The position numbers and the translations under genes are program-made. A stretch of DNA of 64,000 bases from an uncultured Lachnospiraceae bacterium (GTDB taxonomy: Bacteria; Bacillota; Clostridia; Lachnospirales; Lachnospiraceae), in NCBI GenBank assembly GCA_910589265.1, contig CAJUTQ010000053.1, positions 5,615 through 69,614 on the forward strand. The letters are read 5' to 3'. The notes beneath the pieces are model-generated. The model saw nothing but the letters and a program-made list of their open reading frames with translations. It made no database searches and was not told where the DNA came from. Below are positions 8,490-17,451 of this stretch, one piece after another. The first letter of the stretch is position 1, and each line of letters starts with the position of its first letter.

Positions 8490-9458
8490 GTGGCAAGAGT
8501 GAAAAAAGTGATAACAAAGAGAAATATAATAGTGGTGCTGCTTGTCATTGCAATATATGCAGCGTTGTTTTTTTTAGTAAATATGAAAGTGCTCAACAGG
8601 CATTATCGAAGCCTTCTGGCTCCTGTAGGCATTAATGTTATATTGGCAGTTTCCTTGAACCTGACAGTAGGATTTTTAGGGGAATTGAATTTAGGACATG
8701 GAGGATTCATGTCCATAGGAGCATATGCAGGCTGCCTTTTCACTATTTATGCAGACCTGCCTTTGGCAATAGAGTTCCCCCTAGCTCTTATGATAGGAGG
8801 TATGGCATCCGCTATTTTTGGCATTCTTATAGGCATTCCAGCCCTTCGTCTTCAAGGAGACTATTTGGCCATTGTCACCTTGGCCTTTGGGGAGATTGTG
8901 CGCTCCATTCTTACCAATATGAGTGTGACAGGAGGAGCAGGAGGACTGAAGGGAATTGGAAAATCTACCAATTATACTATTGTATATATTGTTGCCATTA
9001 TGACTATACTCATTATCTCTAATTTGGTAAAGTCCAGGCAGGGAAGAGCTATTTGCTCTATTCGAGATAATATGGTTGCTTCAGAGTCTTTAGGAGTAAA
9101 TGTTATTTTTCATAAGCTGTTAGCATTCGTGGTAGCTGCCTTTTTTGCAGGCATGGCTGGTGTTTTATATGGACATAATTTGGGAATATTAAAGCCAGAT
9201 GCCTTTGATTTTAATAAATCCATTGAAATACTTGTTATGGTCGTCTTAGGCGGAATGGGCAATTTAACAGGCTCAGTTATTGCAGCAATTGTCATTACTT
9301 TGCTTCCTGAAATACTGAGAGGATTTTCCGATTATCGAATGTTAGTCTATGCAGTAGTACTCATTACAATGATGATATGGAATGCAAACCCTAGATTCGC
9401 AATGTTTAAAAATAATGTTTGTTTATGGCTCCATAGAAAAAGGGGGAATGCAAGGTGA
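8490..9458 (+). CDS. livM: Branched-chain amino-acid ABC transporter permease LivM
   Basis: The second permease of the liv system (322 aa from GTG 8490, or 319 aa from GTG 8499, which has better spacing to the ribosome binding site). It has a basic N-terminus, about eight to ten membrane segments, and the LivM family features VGINVILAVSLNLTVGFLGELNLGHGGFM near the start and VLGGMGNLTGSVIAA, the cytoplasmic loop that docks the ATPases. It pairs with LivH. The stop codon overlaps the GTG start of livG by four bases, implying translational coupling. Confidence 0.92.
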   Translation: MARVKKVITKRNIIVVLLVIAIYAALFFLVNMKVLNRHYRSLLAPVGINVILAVSLNLTVGFLGELNLGHGGFMSIGAYAGCLFTIYADLPLAIEFPLALMIGGMASAIFGILIGIPALRLQGDYLAIVTLAFGEIVRSILTNMSVTGGAGGLKGIGKSTNYTIVYIVAIMTILIISNLVKSRQGRAICSIRDNMVASESLGVNVIFHKLLAFVVAAFFAGMAGVLYGHNLGILKPDAFDFNKSIEILVMVVLGGMGNLTGSVIAAIVITLLPEILRGFSDYRMLVYAVVLITMMIWNANPRFAMFKNNVCLWLHRKRGNAR

Positions 9459-10213
9459 TATTATTAGAACTGAAAAGCTTAAGTATTTCCTTTGGAGGCT
9501 TAAAGGCAGTCAGTGAGCTAAACATGAAAATAAAAAAAGGGGAACTATATGGACTTATTGGTCCCAATGGAGCAGGAAAGACAACTGTGTTTAATTTGCT
9601 GACAGGAGTATATCGGCCTACAGAAGGTCAGATTCTTCTAGAAGGAGAGAACTTAGTAGGAAAGTCTACTATAGAAATCAATAAAAAGGGAGTGGCCAGG
9701 ACTTTCCAAAATATCCGTCTTTTTCATCATATGACCGTATTGGACAATGTAAAAATTGGACTGGGCAACCAGTTGAAATATTCTGTTTTAGAAGGAATGC
9801 TCCGTTTGCCTCGTTTTTTTAAAGTAGAGAGAGAAATGGATGAAAAGGCAATGGAGCTTCTTACTGTTTTTGGACTAGAGAAGGAAAAGGACATGTTGGC
9901 TTCTAATCTTCCCTATGGAAAACAAAGGAAGTTGGAAATTGCAAGGGCATTGGCTACAAAGCCCAAATTACTCTTATTAGATGAGCCGGCAGCTGGAATG
10001 AATCCCAATGAAACAGGAGAATTAATGAAAACAATAAAGTTTATAAGAGATGAATTTCAAATGACTATTTTACTAATAGAGCATGATATGAAGCTGGTAA
10101 GCGGTATTTGTGAGGGAATTACTGTGTTGAATTTTGGAAGTGAGCTTGCCCATGGAGAGACCAATGCTGTCTTAAATAACCCTCAAGTTGTGGCTGCATA
10201 TTTGGGTGACTAA
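9455..10213 (+). CDS. livG: Branched-chain amino-acid ABC transporter ATP-binding protein LivG
   Basis: An ABC ATPase of 252 aa. Walker A is GPNGAGKTT (residues 36-44), the signature region is the LivG-type LPYGKQRKLEIARA rather than LSGGQ, and Walker B is KLLLLDEPAAGMNP. It hydrolyses ATP in a heterodimer with LivF to drive import through LivHM. The start is a GTG inside the livM stop (GTGA). The gene ends 37 bases before livF. The order H-M-G-F is the standard one. Confidence 0.94.
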   Translation: MILLELKSLSISFGGLKAVSELNMKIKKGELYGLIGPNGAGKTTVFNLLTGVYRPTEGQILLEGENLVGKSTIEINKKGVARTFQNIRLFHHMTVLDNVKIGLGNQLKYSVLEGMLRLPRFFKVEREMDEKAMELLTVFGLEKEKDMLASNLPYGKQRKLEIARALATKPKLLLLDEPAAGMNPNETGELMKTIKFIRDEFQMTILLIEHDMKLVSGICEGITVLNFGSELAHGETNAVLNNPQVVAAYLGD

Positions 10214-10250
10214 TAAGGGGGTCAGCCCTGGATAGAGAGGAAGAGACTTT

Positions 10251-10964
10251 ATGGCTATGTTAACAGTGGAAAATTTGGAAGTATATTATGGAGTGATAAA
10301 GGCCCTAAAAGGAATTTCCTTTGAAGTCCGGGAAGGGGAAGTGGTAGCTCTCATCGGGGCTAATGGAGCAGGAAAGACGACAATACTTCATACAGTTACA
10401 GGGCTTTTGCCAGTAAAAGCTGGCTCCATCTCCTTTTGCAAAGCAGATTTAACAAAAATTCCTGCCCATAAAATTGTCTCTATGGGAATGGCTCATGTGC
10501 CAGAAGGAAGAAGGATATTCCAGGAGCTAACAGTTTTGGACAATTTAAAACTGGGAGCCTTTACAAGAAAGGATAAAGAGGAAATAAATGAGTCGCTTGA
10601 AAAGGTTTATCAAAGATTCGAAAGATTAAAGGAAAGAAAATCACAGATTGCAGGAACCTTAAGCGGAGGAGAGCAGCAGATGCTTGCCCTGGGCAGGGCT
10701 CTTATGTCAAGGCCTAAAATTATTCTCATGGATGAGCCGTCCATGGGATTATCCCCCTTATATGTTTCTGAAATTTTTCGTATTATCCAAGAGATAAGTC
10801 AGGGAGGGACAACTGTGCTTTTGGTAGAGCAGAACGCAAAAAAAGCATTGTCCATTGCTGACAGAGCTTATGTTTTGGAGACAGGGAAGATTGCTTTGTC
10901 CGGAAATGCCAAGGAGCTTATGAATGATGATTCCGTTAAAAGAGCTTATTTAGGGGAGGGCTGA
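10251..10964 (+). CDS. livF: Branched-chain amino-acid ABC transporter ATP-binding protein LivF
   Basis: An ABC ATPase of 237 aa with Walker A GANGAGKTT (36-44), signature LSGGEQQMLALGRAL and Walker B KIILMDEPSMGLSP, all typical of LivF. It works with LivG as the energising pair of the liv importer. AGAGGAAG precedes the ATG. Its stop codon is inside a 9-bp hairpin. It is the last gene of the cluster; the next gene is convergent gpr. Confidence 0.94.
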   Translation: MAMLTVENLEVYYGVIKALKGISFEVREGEVVALIGANGAGKTTILHTVTGLLPVKAGSISFCKADLTKIPAHKIVSMGMAHVPEGRRIFQELTVLDNLKLGAFTRKDKEEINESLEKVYQRFERLKERKSQIAGTLSGGEQQMLALGRALMSRPKIILMDEPSMGLSPLYVSEIFRIIQEISQGGTTVLLVEQNAKKALSIADRAYVLETGKIALSGNAKELMNDDSVKRAYLGEG

Positions 10965-10979
10965 AAAATGTTCAGCCCT
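10957..10979. terminator. Hairpin at the convergent livF / gpr ends
   Basis: AGGGCTGAA (10957-10965) pairs perfectly with TTCAGCCCT (10971-10979) around a 5-base loop and includes the livF stop codon. There is no clear T-run on either strand, so it is a weak or Rho-type end, or an mRNA 3' stabilising hairpin. Only 27 bases separate the two genes. Confidence 0.5.
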
Positions 10980-10991
10980 GTATGTTGAACT

Positions 10992-11855
10992 TTAAATTTC
11001 TAAAGCGATATTTAAAGCTTCTGATATGGTAAAGCCAATATTTTTAACGGTCTCGTCAATATCTTTTGGGGTGACATACATATTATTTAATTCAGACATA
11101 GAATTGGTCATATTATCTATGGCGTCGTTGACAATCGTTGCAGCGTCTACTACTGTGGGGACGCCGATAGCTATTACTGGGATACCTAATGTCTCTTCTG
11201 TAAGGGCTTTTCGGTGGTTTCCTACGCCTGAACCAGGATGAATGCCTGTATTGGTAATTTGAATGGTACGGTTCAATCTTTTTGTGCTTCTTGCCGCCAG
11301 AGCGTCTACAACAACGAGAACGTCTGGGGACGTTTCTTTAATAATACCTCGAATAATTTCTGATGTATCCATGCCTGTTTGAGCCATAACACCAGGAACA
11401 ATACTGCTGACAAGATGGATTTTATCTGTCCCATAGGCGGCTTTGCCATACTCTTTAACAATATGTCTTGTAATTAATAAGTTTCCCATGACTTGAGGGC
11501 CCAGGGAATCAGGGGTTACCTCCCGGTTTCCTAAGCCAACAGCCAATATAGACTGCTCTTTGTTGGAGTCAGGAATCAGCTCTCTTATTTGTTTTGCTAG
11601 TTCCAAGCTGATTTCTCTGTGATAATCTTCATCAGGAACAATCATGTTGGGAGCTTCCAGAGTAATATAAGTACCTATGGGCTTTCCCATTGCCTTGGCT
11701 CCATTTTTTGTCTCAATGATTACTTTTGTAATGCGGATATCGGTCTCTTCTTGAAAACTTTCTTCCACTTTTACTCCTCGTATCTCTTCATCGGTCTCTT
11801 CCATGTATTCTCTTGCTTCCAAAGCAAGATCCGTCCTTACTCGGAAATCACTCAT
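10992..11855 (-). CDS. gpr: Germination protease GPR
   Basis: A spore protease of peptidase family A25 (287 aa). It begins with the conserved FRVRTDLALEAREY region where the zymogen is processed, and contains SILAVGLGNREVTPDSLGPQV and DVLVVVDALAARS, hallmarks of GPR. In germinating spores it degrades the small acid-soluble proteins that coat the chromosome. It is shorter than the 371-residue B. subtilis protein, as in many clostridia. GAGGT lies about ten bases before the ATG. It is divergent from rpsT and lies near spoIIP and lepA, as in other spore-formers. I could not identify a convincing forespore (sigma-G) promoter by eye. Confidence 0.95.
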   Translation of the reverse strand: MSDFRVRTDLALEAREYMEETDEEIRGVKVEESFQEETDIRITKVIIETKNGAKAMGKPIGTYITLEAPNMIVPDEDYHREISLELAKQIRELIPDSNKEQSILAVGLGNREVTPDSLGPQVMGNLLITRHIVKEYGKAAYGTDKIHLVSSIVPGVMAQTGMDTSEIIRGIIKETSPDVLVVVDALAARSTKRLNRTIQITNTGIHPGSGVGNHRKALTEETLGIPVIAIGVPTVVDAATIVNDAIDNMTNSMSELNNMYVTPKDIDETVKNIGFTISEALNIALEI

Positions 11856-11951
11856 GTTTTATTTTACCTCATTTCTGCACAAAGTTTTGCGCTGGGATGT
11901 TACTGAACAGTAATTAATCTATATTTTTTCTCGAAAATAGGAAAATATGTA

Positions 11952-11980
11952 TTGACAGGATAGATTCTTTCTACTAAAAT
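11952..11980 (+). promoter_or_regulatory. rpsT promoter
   Basis: TTGACA (11952-11957), a 17-base spacer and TAAAAT (11975-11980): a strong sigma-A promoter 75 bases before the rpsT start codon. Confidence 0.85.
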
Positions 11981-11989
11981 AAAAAAGAA

Positions 11990-12023
11990 TGCATTAGGTA
12001 CGTCCGTGTCCGGCTTTAATGCA
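11990..12023 (+). promoter_or_regulatory. rpsT leader hairpin
   Basis: TGCATTA (11990-11996) pairs with TAATGCA (12017-12023) just after the expected transcription start, enclosing a GC-rich 20-base loop with GTCCGTGTCCGG. S20 represses its own translation in E. coli; whether this element does so here is speculation. Confidence 0.35.
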
Positions 12024-12055
12024 GTAGAATCATATTTTAGATGGAGGTGTAAGTC

Positions 12056-12322
12056 TTGGCTAATATTAAGTCTGCGAAAAAGAGAATTTTAGTAGCTCAA
12101 AAAAAAGCTGATAGAAACAAAGCAATCCGTTCAAAAGTAAAAACTTCTATTAAGAAAGTATATGCTGCAATAGAACAAAAGGATGTGGATGGAGCAAAAT
12201 CGGCTTTGAACAATGCAATTTCAAATATTCAAAAGGCAACGTCAAAGGGTGTATTTCATAAAAATACTTCTAGCAGAAAAGTTTCCCGCTTGACAAAGGC
12301 TGTAAATAAAATAGCTTCATAA
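12056..12322 (+). CDS. rpsT: 30S ribosomal protein S20
   Basis: Small subunit protein bS20, 88 aa, starting ANIKSAKKRILVAQKKADRN after the initiator. It binds 16S rRNA during assembly of the 30S body. The start is a TTG, with GGAGG (12043-12047) eight bases upstream; the family N-terminus confirms this choice. A rare start codon is also typical of rpsT in other bacteria and is thought to help autoregulation. It has its own promoter and terminator. Confidence 0.97.
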   Translation: MANIKSAKKRILVAQKKADRNKAIRSKVKTSIKKVYAAIEQKDVDGAKSALNNAISNIQKATSKGVFHKNTSSRKVSRLTKAVNKIAS

Positions 12323-12336
12323 AGTATAAAACAATA

Positions 12337-12363
12337 GGATCTCCTCTGGGAGATTCTTTTTTT
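12337..12363 (+). terminator. rpsT intrinsic terminator
   Basis: An 8-bp stem (12337-12344 with 12349-12356, including one G-T pair) with a 4-base loop, followed by seven T (12357-12363). The 180 bases from here to spoIIP hold no gene that I can support. Confidence 0.85.
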
Positions 12364-12542
12364 ATATCATAGGAAAACCATCAATAGAAGGGCATTCTCG
12401 ACAAGAGAAAACAGCTGTTATCACACAGAGGAACTGTGACTGCCACTGTTCTGAAAGTGGGACTTCCTTCATATATTGAAGTAGATCTTTTGAGGAAATA
12501 CTTTTAGAAAGAGGTGAGAGTACGGCTGGGAAGAGAAATGGG

Positions 12543-13766
12543 GTGGTCATAGGCCTGGTACTTTTGCTGGGAGGCTATTTTGTATTGCGGGCAGTTATTG
12601 TATTTGGAAAGTTTGATGTAAGGGATCAGGGAGGATTATGGGCCCGGTTTGGAAATAGTATTCAGAAGAAGGCAGTGGAAAATTATGCGCCTGTCTTTTC
12701 CATGGGAATGGAGAGTCAGGAGACTTCAGAAAACTGGATGGACTATTTTCTAAAGGTAATTTTGGAGCAGATACCTCTTTTGGCATACATAGAGGAAAAA
12801 GGAGAGTATGAAAGGCAGATTGAAAGTGCAGATACTTATGAAAACATATTAAGAATGGAGGCAGCAGATGAAAATGAGGTGGCTGACAGTGGAGAAATTA
12901 TTCACGCAGAAGGGGCAGTAGATTTGGAAGAAACCCTTCCTGAGAGAAAGGAAGTAGAACGGCAGGTTATGGAACCAGGGCAGGTTAGGACAAAGAAAAC
13001 AGTGGAATATTCCATGGAAGATCTAGCTAATTTCCAGTATTTACTACGAAACTTTTATGCAATAGATAAAACAACGGAAATCAGCGAAGATAAGTTGAAT
13101 ATTCAAATGCTCATGGGAAAAGATATGAAATTAAAGGGGAATAATGCAAATCCCCAGATTTTAATTTATCATACCCATTCCCAGGAAGGTTTTTTAGACA
13201 GTATCCCAGGAGATAAAAGTACAACCATTGTAGGAGTGGGAGAGAGGCTTTCCTCTATTCTTAGAGAAGAGTATGGCTATAATGTCATTCACCATACAGG
13301 GGAGTATGACACAGAAAGCAGAGATTATGCTTACTCTGCAGCAGGGCCAGCTATAGAAAAAATATTAGAGGAAAATCCAAGTATTGAAGTTGTCATTGAT
13401 CTTCATAGAGATGGGGTTGCAGATAACCAGAGGCTTATAACGGAAATTGATGGGGTTACTATGGCTCAATTTATGTTTTTTAACGGATTAAGCCATACGA
13501 AGAAAGTTGGGGATATTGAATATTTGCCAAATCCATACATAGAAGATAATCTAGCTCTTGCCTTCCAGCTTCAGCTAAAAATGTCAGAATATTATCCAAG
13601 TCTAGCCAGGAAAATTTACTTAAAAGGATATCGGTATAACATGCATTATAGAGATAAAAGTCTTCTCATTGAGGCGGGGGCTCAGACAAATACAGTGGAA
13701 GAAATTATGAATACCATGACACCCATTGCTTACATACTGGATAAAGTGTTGTCAGGAAAGGAATAA
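12543..13766 (+). CDS. spoIIP: Stage II sporulation protein P
   Basis: SpoIIP is the amidase/endopeptidase of the DMP complex that thins septal peptidoglycan and drives engulfment of the forespore. Seen here: an N-terminal membrane anchor (first ~20 residues), a variable acidic linker, then the catalytic domain with YHTHSQEGF (H210, H212), VVIDLHRDGV and IEAGAQTNT, the metal-ligand motifs of the family. SpoIID and SpoIIM are not in this window. The N-terminus is uncertain: GTG at 12543 leaves no positive residues before the membrane segment. The best Shine-Dalgarno (GAGGTGAG, 12511-12518) has no ATG, GTG or TTG in this frame at a proper distance. The upstream in-frame sequence encodes GKRNG, which would suit a membrane anchor. 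A start error or a one-base indel is possible. Confidence 0.9.
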   Translation: MVIGLVLLLGGYFVLRAVIVFGKFDVRDQGGLWARFGNSIQKKAVENYAPVFSMGMESQETSENWMDYFLKVILEQIPLLAYIEEKGEYERQIESADTYENILRMEAADENEVADSGEIIHAEGAVDLEETLPERKEVERQVMEPGQVRTKKTVEYSMEDLANFQYLLRNFYAIDKTTEISEDKLNIQMLMGKDMKLKGNNANPQILIYHTHSQEGFLDSIPGDKSTTIVGVGERLSSILREEYGYNVIHHTGEYDTESRDYAYSAAGPAIEKILEENPSIEVVIDLHRDGVADNQRLITEIDGVTMAQFMFFNGLSHTKKVGDIEYLPNPYIEDNLALAFQLQLKMSEYYPSLARKIYLKGYRYNMHYRDKSLLIEAGAQTNTVEEIMNTMTPIAYILDKVLSGKE

Positions 13767-13829
13767 GCTGCTATAATGGGACTACTTATGTTAAAGCACA
13801 CACCATTGAAATTCAGTTTGGAGGAACGT

Positions 13830-15647
13830 ATGTCTACAGTGGATCAGAGTAAAATTAGGAATTTTTGTATTATTGCCCACATTGACCATGGAAAATCCAC
13901 ATTGGCTGACAGAATTATAGAAAAGACAGGACTGTTAACGAGCCGGGAAATGCAGTCCCAAGTTTTGGACAACATGGATTTAGAAAGGGAGAGAGGAATT
14001 ACGATTAAGGCTCAAACAGTACGTATTGTCTATAAAGCCTTAGATGGAGAGGAATATATTTTTAATTTAATTGATACCCCAGGGCATGTGGATTTTAACT
14101 ATGAGGTGAGCAGGAGCTTAGCCGCCTGCGACGGAGCAGTGCTTGTGGTAGACGCTGCCCAGGGAATTGAGGCACAGACTCTGGCCAATGTATATCTGGC
14201 TTTGGATCATGATTTAGACGTTATGCCTGTCATTAATAAAATTGATCTCCCAAGCGCCCAGCCAAAGAGGGTAATTGAGGAAATTGAGGATGTCATTGGC
14301 ATTGAGGCAGAGGACGCTCCGCTGATTTCAGCGAAAAATGGTCAAAATATCGAAGAAGTGTTAGAACAGATTGTAAAAAAAATACCAGCTCCTAAGGGAA
14401 ATCCAGACAACCCTTTGCAAGCTTTGATTTTTGATTCTCTTTATGACTCTTATAAAGGGGTAATTATTTTTTGCAGAGTGAAAGAGGGGATTGTTCGCAA
14501 AGGAACTCCTATACAGATGATGGCTACAGGAGCAAAGGCAGAGGTAGCAGAGGTGGGATATTTTGGGGCAGGTCAGTTTATCCCTTGTGAGGAGTTGTCT
14601 GCTGGCATGGTTGGATATATAACCGCCTCCTTGAAAAATGTGAAGGATACAAGGGTGGGGGACACAGTTACCAATAGTAAGAATCCGTGTAAGGAACCCT
14701 TGCCAGGATATAAAAAAGTAAACTCCATGGTATATTGCGGGATGTACCCTCAAGACGGGGCAAAATATGGAGATTTAAGGGATGCCTTAGAAAAGTTAAA
14801 GCTAAATGATGCTTCCCTCACCTTTGAGGCAGAAACGTCCATTGCCTTGGGCTTTGGATTTCGATGTGGTTTTTTAGGGCTCCTGCACTTGGAAATTATT
14901 CAAGAAAGACTGGAGAGGGAGTATAATCTGGATTTGGTGACAACAGCCCCTGGGGTTATTTATAAAGTCTATAAGACAAATGGAGAAATAGTAGAACTAA
15001 CCAACCCATCCAATTTGCCAGAAGCTGGGGAGATTGAGTGGATGGAAGAGCCTGTTGTCAGCGCAGAAATTATGGTGACAACAGAGTTTATTGGATCCAT
15101 TATGGAGCTGTGCCAGGAAAGGCGAGGGGTATATATTGGCATGGAATATATGGAGGAGACAAGAGCTCTTTTAAAATATGATCTTCCCCTAAATGAAATA
15201 ATCTACGATTTTTTTGATGCTTTAAAGTCTAGATCAAGAGGATATGCATCCTTTGATTATGATATGAAAGGCTATGTGCGCTCTGAGCTTGTTAAACTGG
15301 ATATTCTTATAAATAAAGAAGAGGTAGATGCTCTTTCCTTTATTGTTCATAAGGATACAGCTTATGAGAGGGGGAGGAAGATGTGTGAGAAATTAAAGGA
15401 GGAGATTCCAAGACATTTATTTGAAATACCTATTCAGGCAGCTATAGGGAGTAAGGTCATTGCAAGAGAGACTGTAAAAGCTATGAGAAAGGATGTTTTG
15501 GCAAAATGTTATGGGGGAGATATTAGCCGTAAGAGAAAGCTGTTAGAAAAGCAAAAGGAAGGAAAGAAGAGAATGCGTCAGGTAGGCAGTGTGGAGATTC
15601 CTCAAAAGGCATTTATGAGTGTTTTAAAGTTGGATGAAAGGAAATAG
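13830..15647 (+). CDS. lepA: Elongation factor 4 (LepA)
   Basis: A translational GTPase of 605 aa: G1 AHIDHGKST (16-24), G3 DTPGHVDF, G4 NKIDLP, then the EF-G-like domains and the LepA-specific C-terminal domain ending with KRKLLEKQKEGKKRMRQVGSVEIPQ. It acts on ribosomes, with roles in 30S biogenesis or back-translocation. The start at 13830 is taken because GGAGG lies five bases before this ATG and the family begins at this point; an in-frame ATG at 13776 would add 18 unrelated residues. The pair lepA-hemW downstream of spoIIP is the conserved Firmicute order. Confidence 0.97.
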   Translation: MSTVDQSKIRNFCIIAHIDHGKSTLADRIIEKTGLLTSREMQSQVLDNMDLERERGITIKAQTVRIVYKALDGEEYIFNLIDTPGHVDFNYEVSRSLAACDGAVLVVDAAQGIEAQTLANVYLALDHDLDVMPVINKIDLPSAQPKRVIEEIEDVIGIEAEDAPLISAKNGQNIEEVLEQIVKKIPAPKGNPDNPLQALIFDSLYDSYKGVIIFCRVKEGIVRKGTPIQMMATGAKAEVAEVGYFGAGQFIPCEELSAGMVGYITASLKNVKDTRVGDTVTNSKNPCKEPLPGYKKVNSMVYCGMYPQDGAKYGDLRDALEKLKLNDASLTFEAETSIALGFGFRCGFLGLLHLEIIQERLEREYNLDLVTTAPGVIYKVYKTNGEIVELTNPSNLPEAGEIEWMEEPVVSAEIMVTTEFIGSIMELCQERRGVYIGMEYMEETRALLKYDLPLNEIIYDFFDALKSRSRGYASFDYDMKGYVRSELVKLDILINKEEVDALSFIVHKDTAYERGRKMCEKLKEEIPRHLFEIPIQAAIGSKVIARETVKAMRKDVLAKCYGGDISRKRKLLEKQKEGKKRMRQVGSVEIPQKAFMSVLKLDERK

Positions 15648-15653
15648 GAGACT

Positions 15654-16787
15654 GTGAGGAAGCCATTATCCGTGTATTTTCATATCCCCTTTTGTACAAA
15701 AAAATGTTATTATTGTGATTTTTTATCTTTTCCTTCTATGGAAAGAGAGAGGGAGCAATATATGAATGCATTGCTAAAGGAAGTTATATCCTCTCCCTAT
15801 GGAGGAGAAAAATACAAGGTACAGACGGTATTCATCGGGGGAGGGACACCGTCTGTTTTACATGGAAAAGATCTGGAAAAAATATTGGATGGCTTCAAAG
15901 AAACATTTCCCTATATGGCTAATGAAGATAGGGAATGGACGATAGAAGTCAATCCTTGTTCAGTAACAAGAAAAAAGCTGTCAGAATATAAACAGATGGG
16001 AGTGAATCGTCTTAGCATTGGCCTTCAGTCTGCTATAGATGAAGAGTTAAAAAGGCTGGGAAGAGTTCATACAAAGGAGGAATTTCTCCACACTTATAGG
16101 CAGGCCAGGGAGGAAGGGTTCGATAACATTAATATTGATTTACTAGCTGCCCTTCCAGGACAGACATTAAATTCTTATAAGGAAAGTTTAGAATTTATTG
16201 TGGAATTGGAACCAGAGCACATTTCATCTTACAGCTTGATTGTTGAGGAAGGAACTTTGTTTCATCAGTGGTATCAAGATGGGAAAGGGCTGCCAGACGA
16301 GGAAGTGGAAAGGGAGATGTATGTATACACAGAACAGTATTTAAAAACAAAAGGGTATAACAGATATGAAATATCCAATTATGCAAAAGAAGGAAGAGAG
16401 TGCCGCCATAACTTGGTTTACTGGCAAAGGGGAGAGTACTTGGGATTTGGACTTGGGGCGTCTTCTCTGATGGAAGAAACACGTTTCCAAAACAAAATAA
16501 GTATGGACCAATATAAAGAGGATCCAGGAAAAAAAGAAAATATAAAGAAACTTCCTTTAAAGGAACAGATGGAAGAAACAATGTTTTTAGGACTGAGAAT
16601 GGAAAAAGGAGTTAGCAGAATAAGGTTTTATGAGCGCTTTGCCGTGGATTTAAAGGAAATATATGAAAATTCTCTAAACAAGCTGGAACAGGGAGGTTTC
16701 ATAAAATGGAGAGGAGATTTCCTGGTCTTAACAAAGAGAGGAGTGGATGTAAGCAATCAAGTACTGGCACAATTTCTTTTTGACTAA
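15654..16787 (+). CDS. hemW: Radical SAM protein HemW
   Basis: A 377-residue radical SAM protein with FCTKKCYYCDF near the N-terminus (Cys14, Cys18, Cys21 bind the 4Fe-4S cluster), a GGGTPS motif and the HemN C-terminal domain. It belongs to the HemW group, formerly named oxygen-independent coproporphyrinogen III oxidase. HemW proteins are haem-binding chaperones and usually do not carry out the HemN reaction. The start is GTG; AGGAG is only three bases away, so an alternative start cannot be ruled out. It begins six bases after lepA, in the same operon. Confidence 0.92.
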   Translation: MRKPLSVYFHIPFCTKKCYYCDFLSFPSMEREREQYMNALLKEVISSPYGGEKYKVQTVFIGGGTPSVLHGKDLEKILDGFKETFPYMANEDREWTIEVNPCSVTRKKLSEYKQMGVNRLSIGLQSAIDEELKRLGRVHTKEEFLHTYRQAREEGFDNINIDLLAALPGQTLNSYKESLEFIVELEPEHISSYSLIVEEGTLFHQWYQDGKGLPDEEVEREMYVYTEQYLKTKGYNRYEISNYAKEGRECRHNLVYWQRGEYLGFGLGASSLMEETRFQNKISMDQYKEDPGKKENIKKLPLKEQMEETMFLGLRMEKGVSRIRFYERFAVDLKEIYENSLNKLEQGGFIKWRGDFLVLTKRGVDVSNQVLAQFLFD

Positions 16788-16874
16788 GAGAGGCTGCTTG
16801 TATTTTTATACAATAGGAGTAAAAAAGTCTAAGTAAGTGATAGAATATAGGCCACTCCTTATTATGGGATTATA

Positions 16875-16903
16875 TTGATTTTTATGTAAAAATCACATAT
16901 ACT
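16875..16903 (+). promoter_or_regulatory. Promoter with near-perfect dyad before a 44-codon ORF
   Basis: TTGATT (16875-16880), a 17-base spacer and TATACT (16898-16903) form a good sigma-A promoter. A dyad, GATTTTTATGTAAAAATC (16877-16894, eight-base arms), overlaps the -35 and fills the spacer, the normal place for a repressor operator. A Shine-Dalgarno and a short ORF follow. Confidence 0.65.
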
Positions 16904-16932
16904 AAAACAAAATTATAAGAAAGGTGGAATTC

Positions 16933-17067
16933 ATGATGGCAGTTACAGCAACAGAATATAAAATCAATTTTGGAAGAGAAGATATGTTTCTTAATCCCAA
17001 TGGAAAAACGACTGCAAAGGTTATGAGCCCTCAGATTTCAACAGTGGATTCCTCAGGGGGATGTTAA
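16933..17067 (+). CDS. Small protein of 44 aa, unrecognised
   Basis: ATG at 16933 follows AAGGTGG (16921-16927) at a good distance and a promoter about 30 bases earlier. The product is 44 aa, begins MMAVTATEYKINFGRED and ends in ISTVDSSGGC. I do not recognise it. It may be a real small protein, or the 5' remnant of a longer gene, because the next 350 bases hold broken coding-like sequence in the same frame. It is not part of the lepA-hemW operon and precedes sigK. Composition is like its surroundings. No modifying enzyme that would make it a peptide natural product precursor is adjacent, apart from HemW, which has another role. Confidence 0.45.
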   Translation: MMAVTATEYKINFGREDMFLNPNGKTTAKVMSPQISTVDSSGGC

Positions 17068-17433
17068 AAAATACCCCTTCTGTTATGGATATAGATTCTT
17101 TTTAAGAGGAGGAGTTGCCAAATTGTGAAATTTTTGTGTGCCACCAATGGAATGATGGATGCATTGCTGGAACAGGAGCCTTGTGTATAAGATTCCTATA
17201 GAGTTTTAAGCCGATGACACATAGTTTTATACAATATTCAGGAAATACTCCTGAGTAATTTCCTATATCTTTTGCTTTAAGTTGTAGTTATAGCCGGCAT
17301 AACTGGATGCTCTCTATATTTCATGGACATTGACGTGGCGCTTTAAGCAAATATGTATCAAACCCTAAATATCCTTTGGGTTATCCTCATCTGTTTTCCT
17401 TTATTTCGTATAATAAAAGAAGAGTAGAGAAAT
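17068..17433 (+). pseudogene. Possible decayed coding sequence
   Basis: Read in the same frame as the small ORF, this stretch encodes segments separated by many stops: a soluble piece containing CATNGMMDALLEQEPCV, then two hydrophobic stretches, VVVIAGITGCSLYFMDIDV and ILWVILICFPLFRIIKEE, the second followed by basic and acidic residues as in a membrane-protein end. This could be the relic of a small membrane protein. No family was recognised, and chance hydrophobic translation of AT-rich DNA is possible. Confidence 0.25.
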
Positions 17434-17451
17434 AAATTAAATAGGAAAGGC

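Noticed and set aside
12362..12550. 62-codon minus-strand frame before spoIIP
   Set aside because: No ribosome binding site and no recognisable protein; likely chance.
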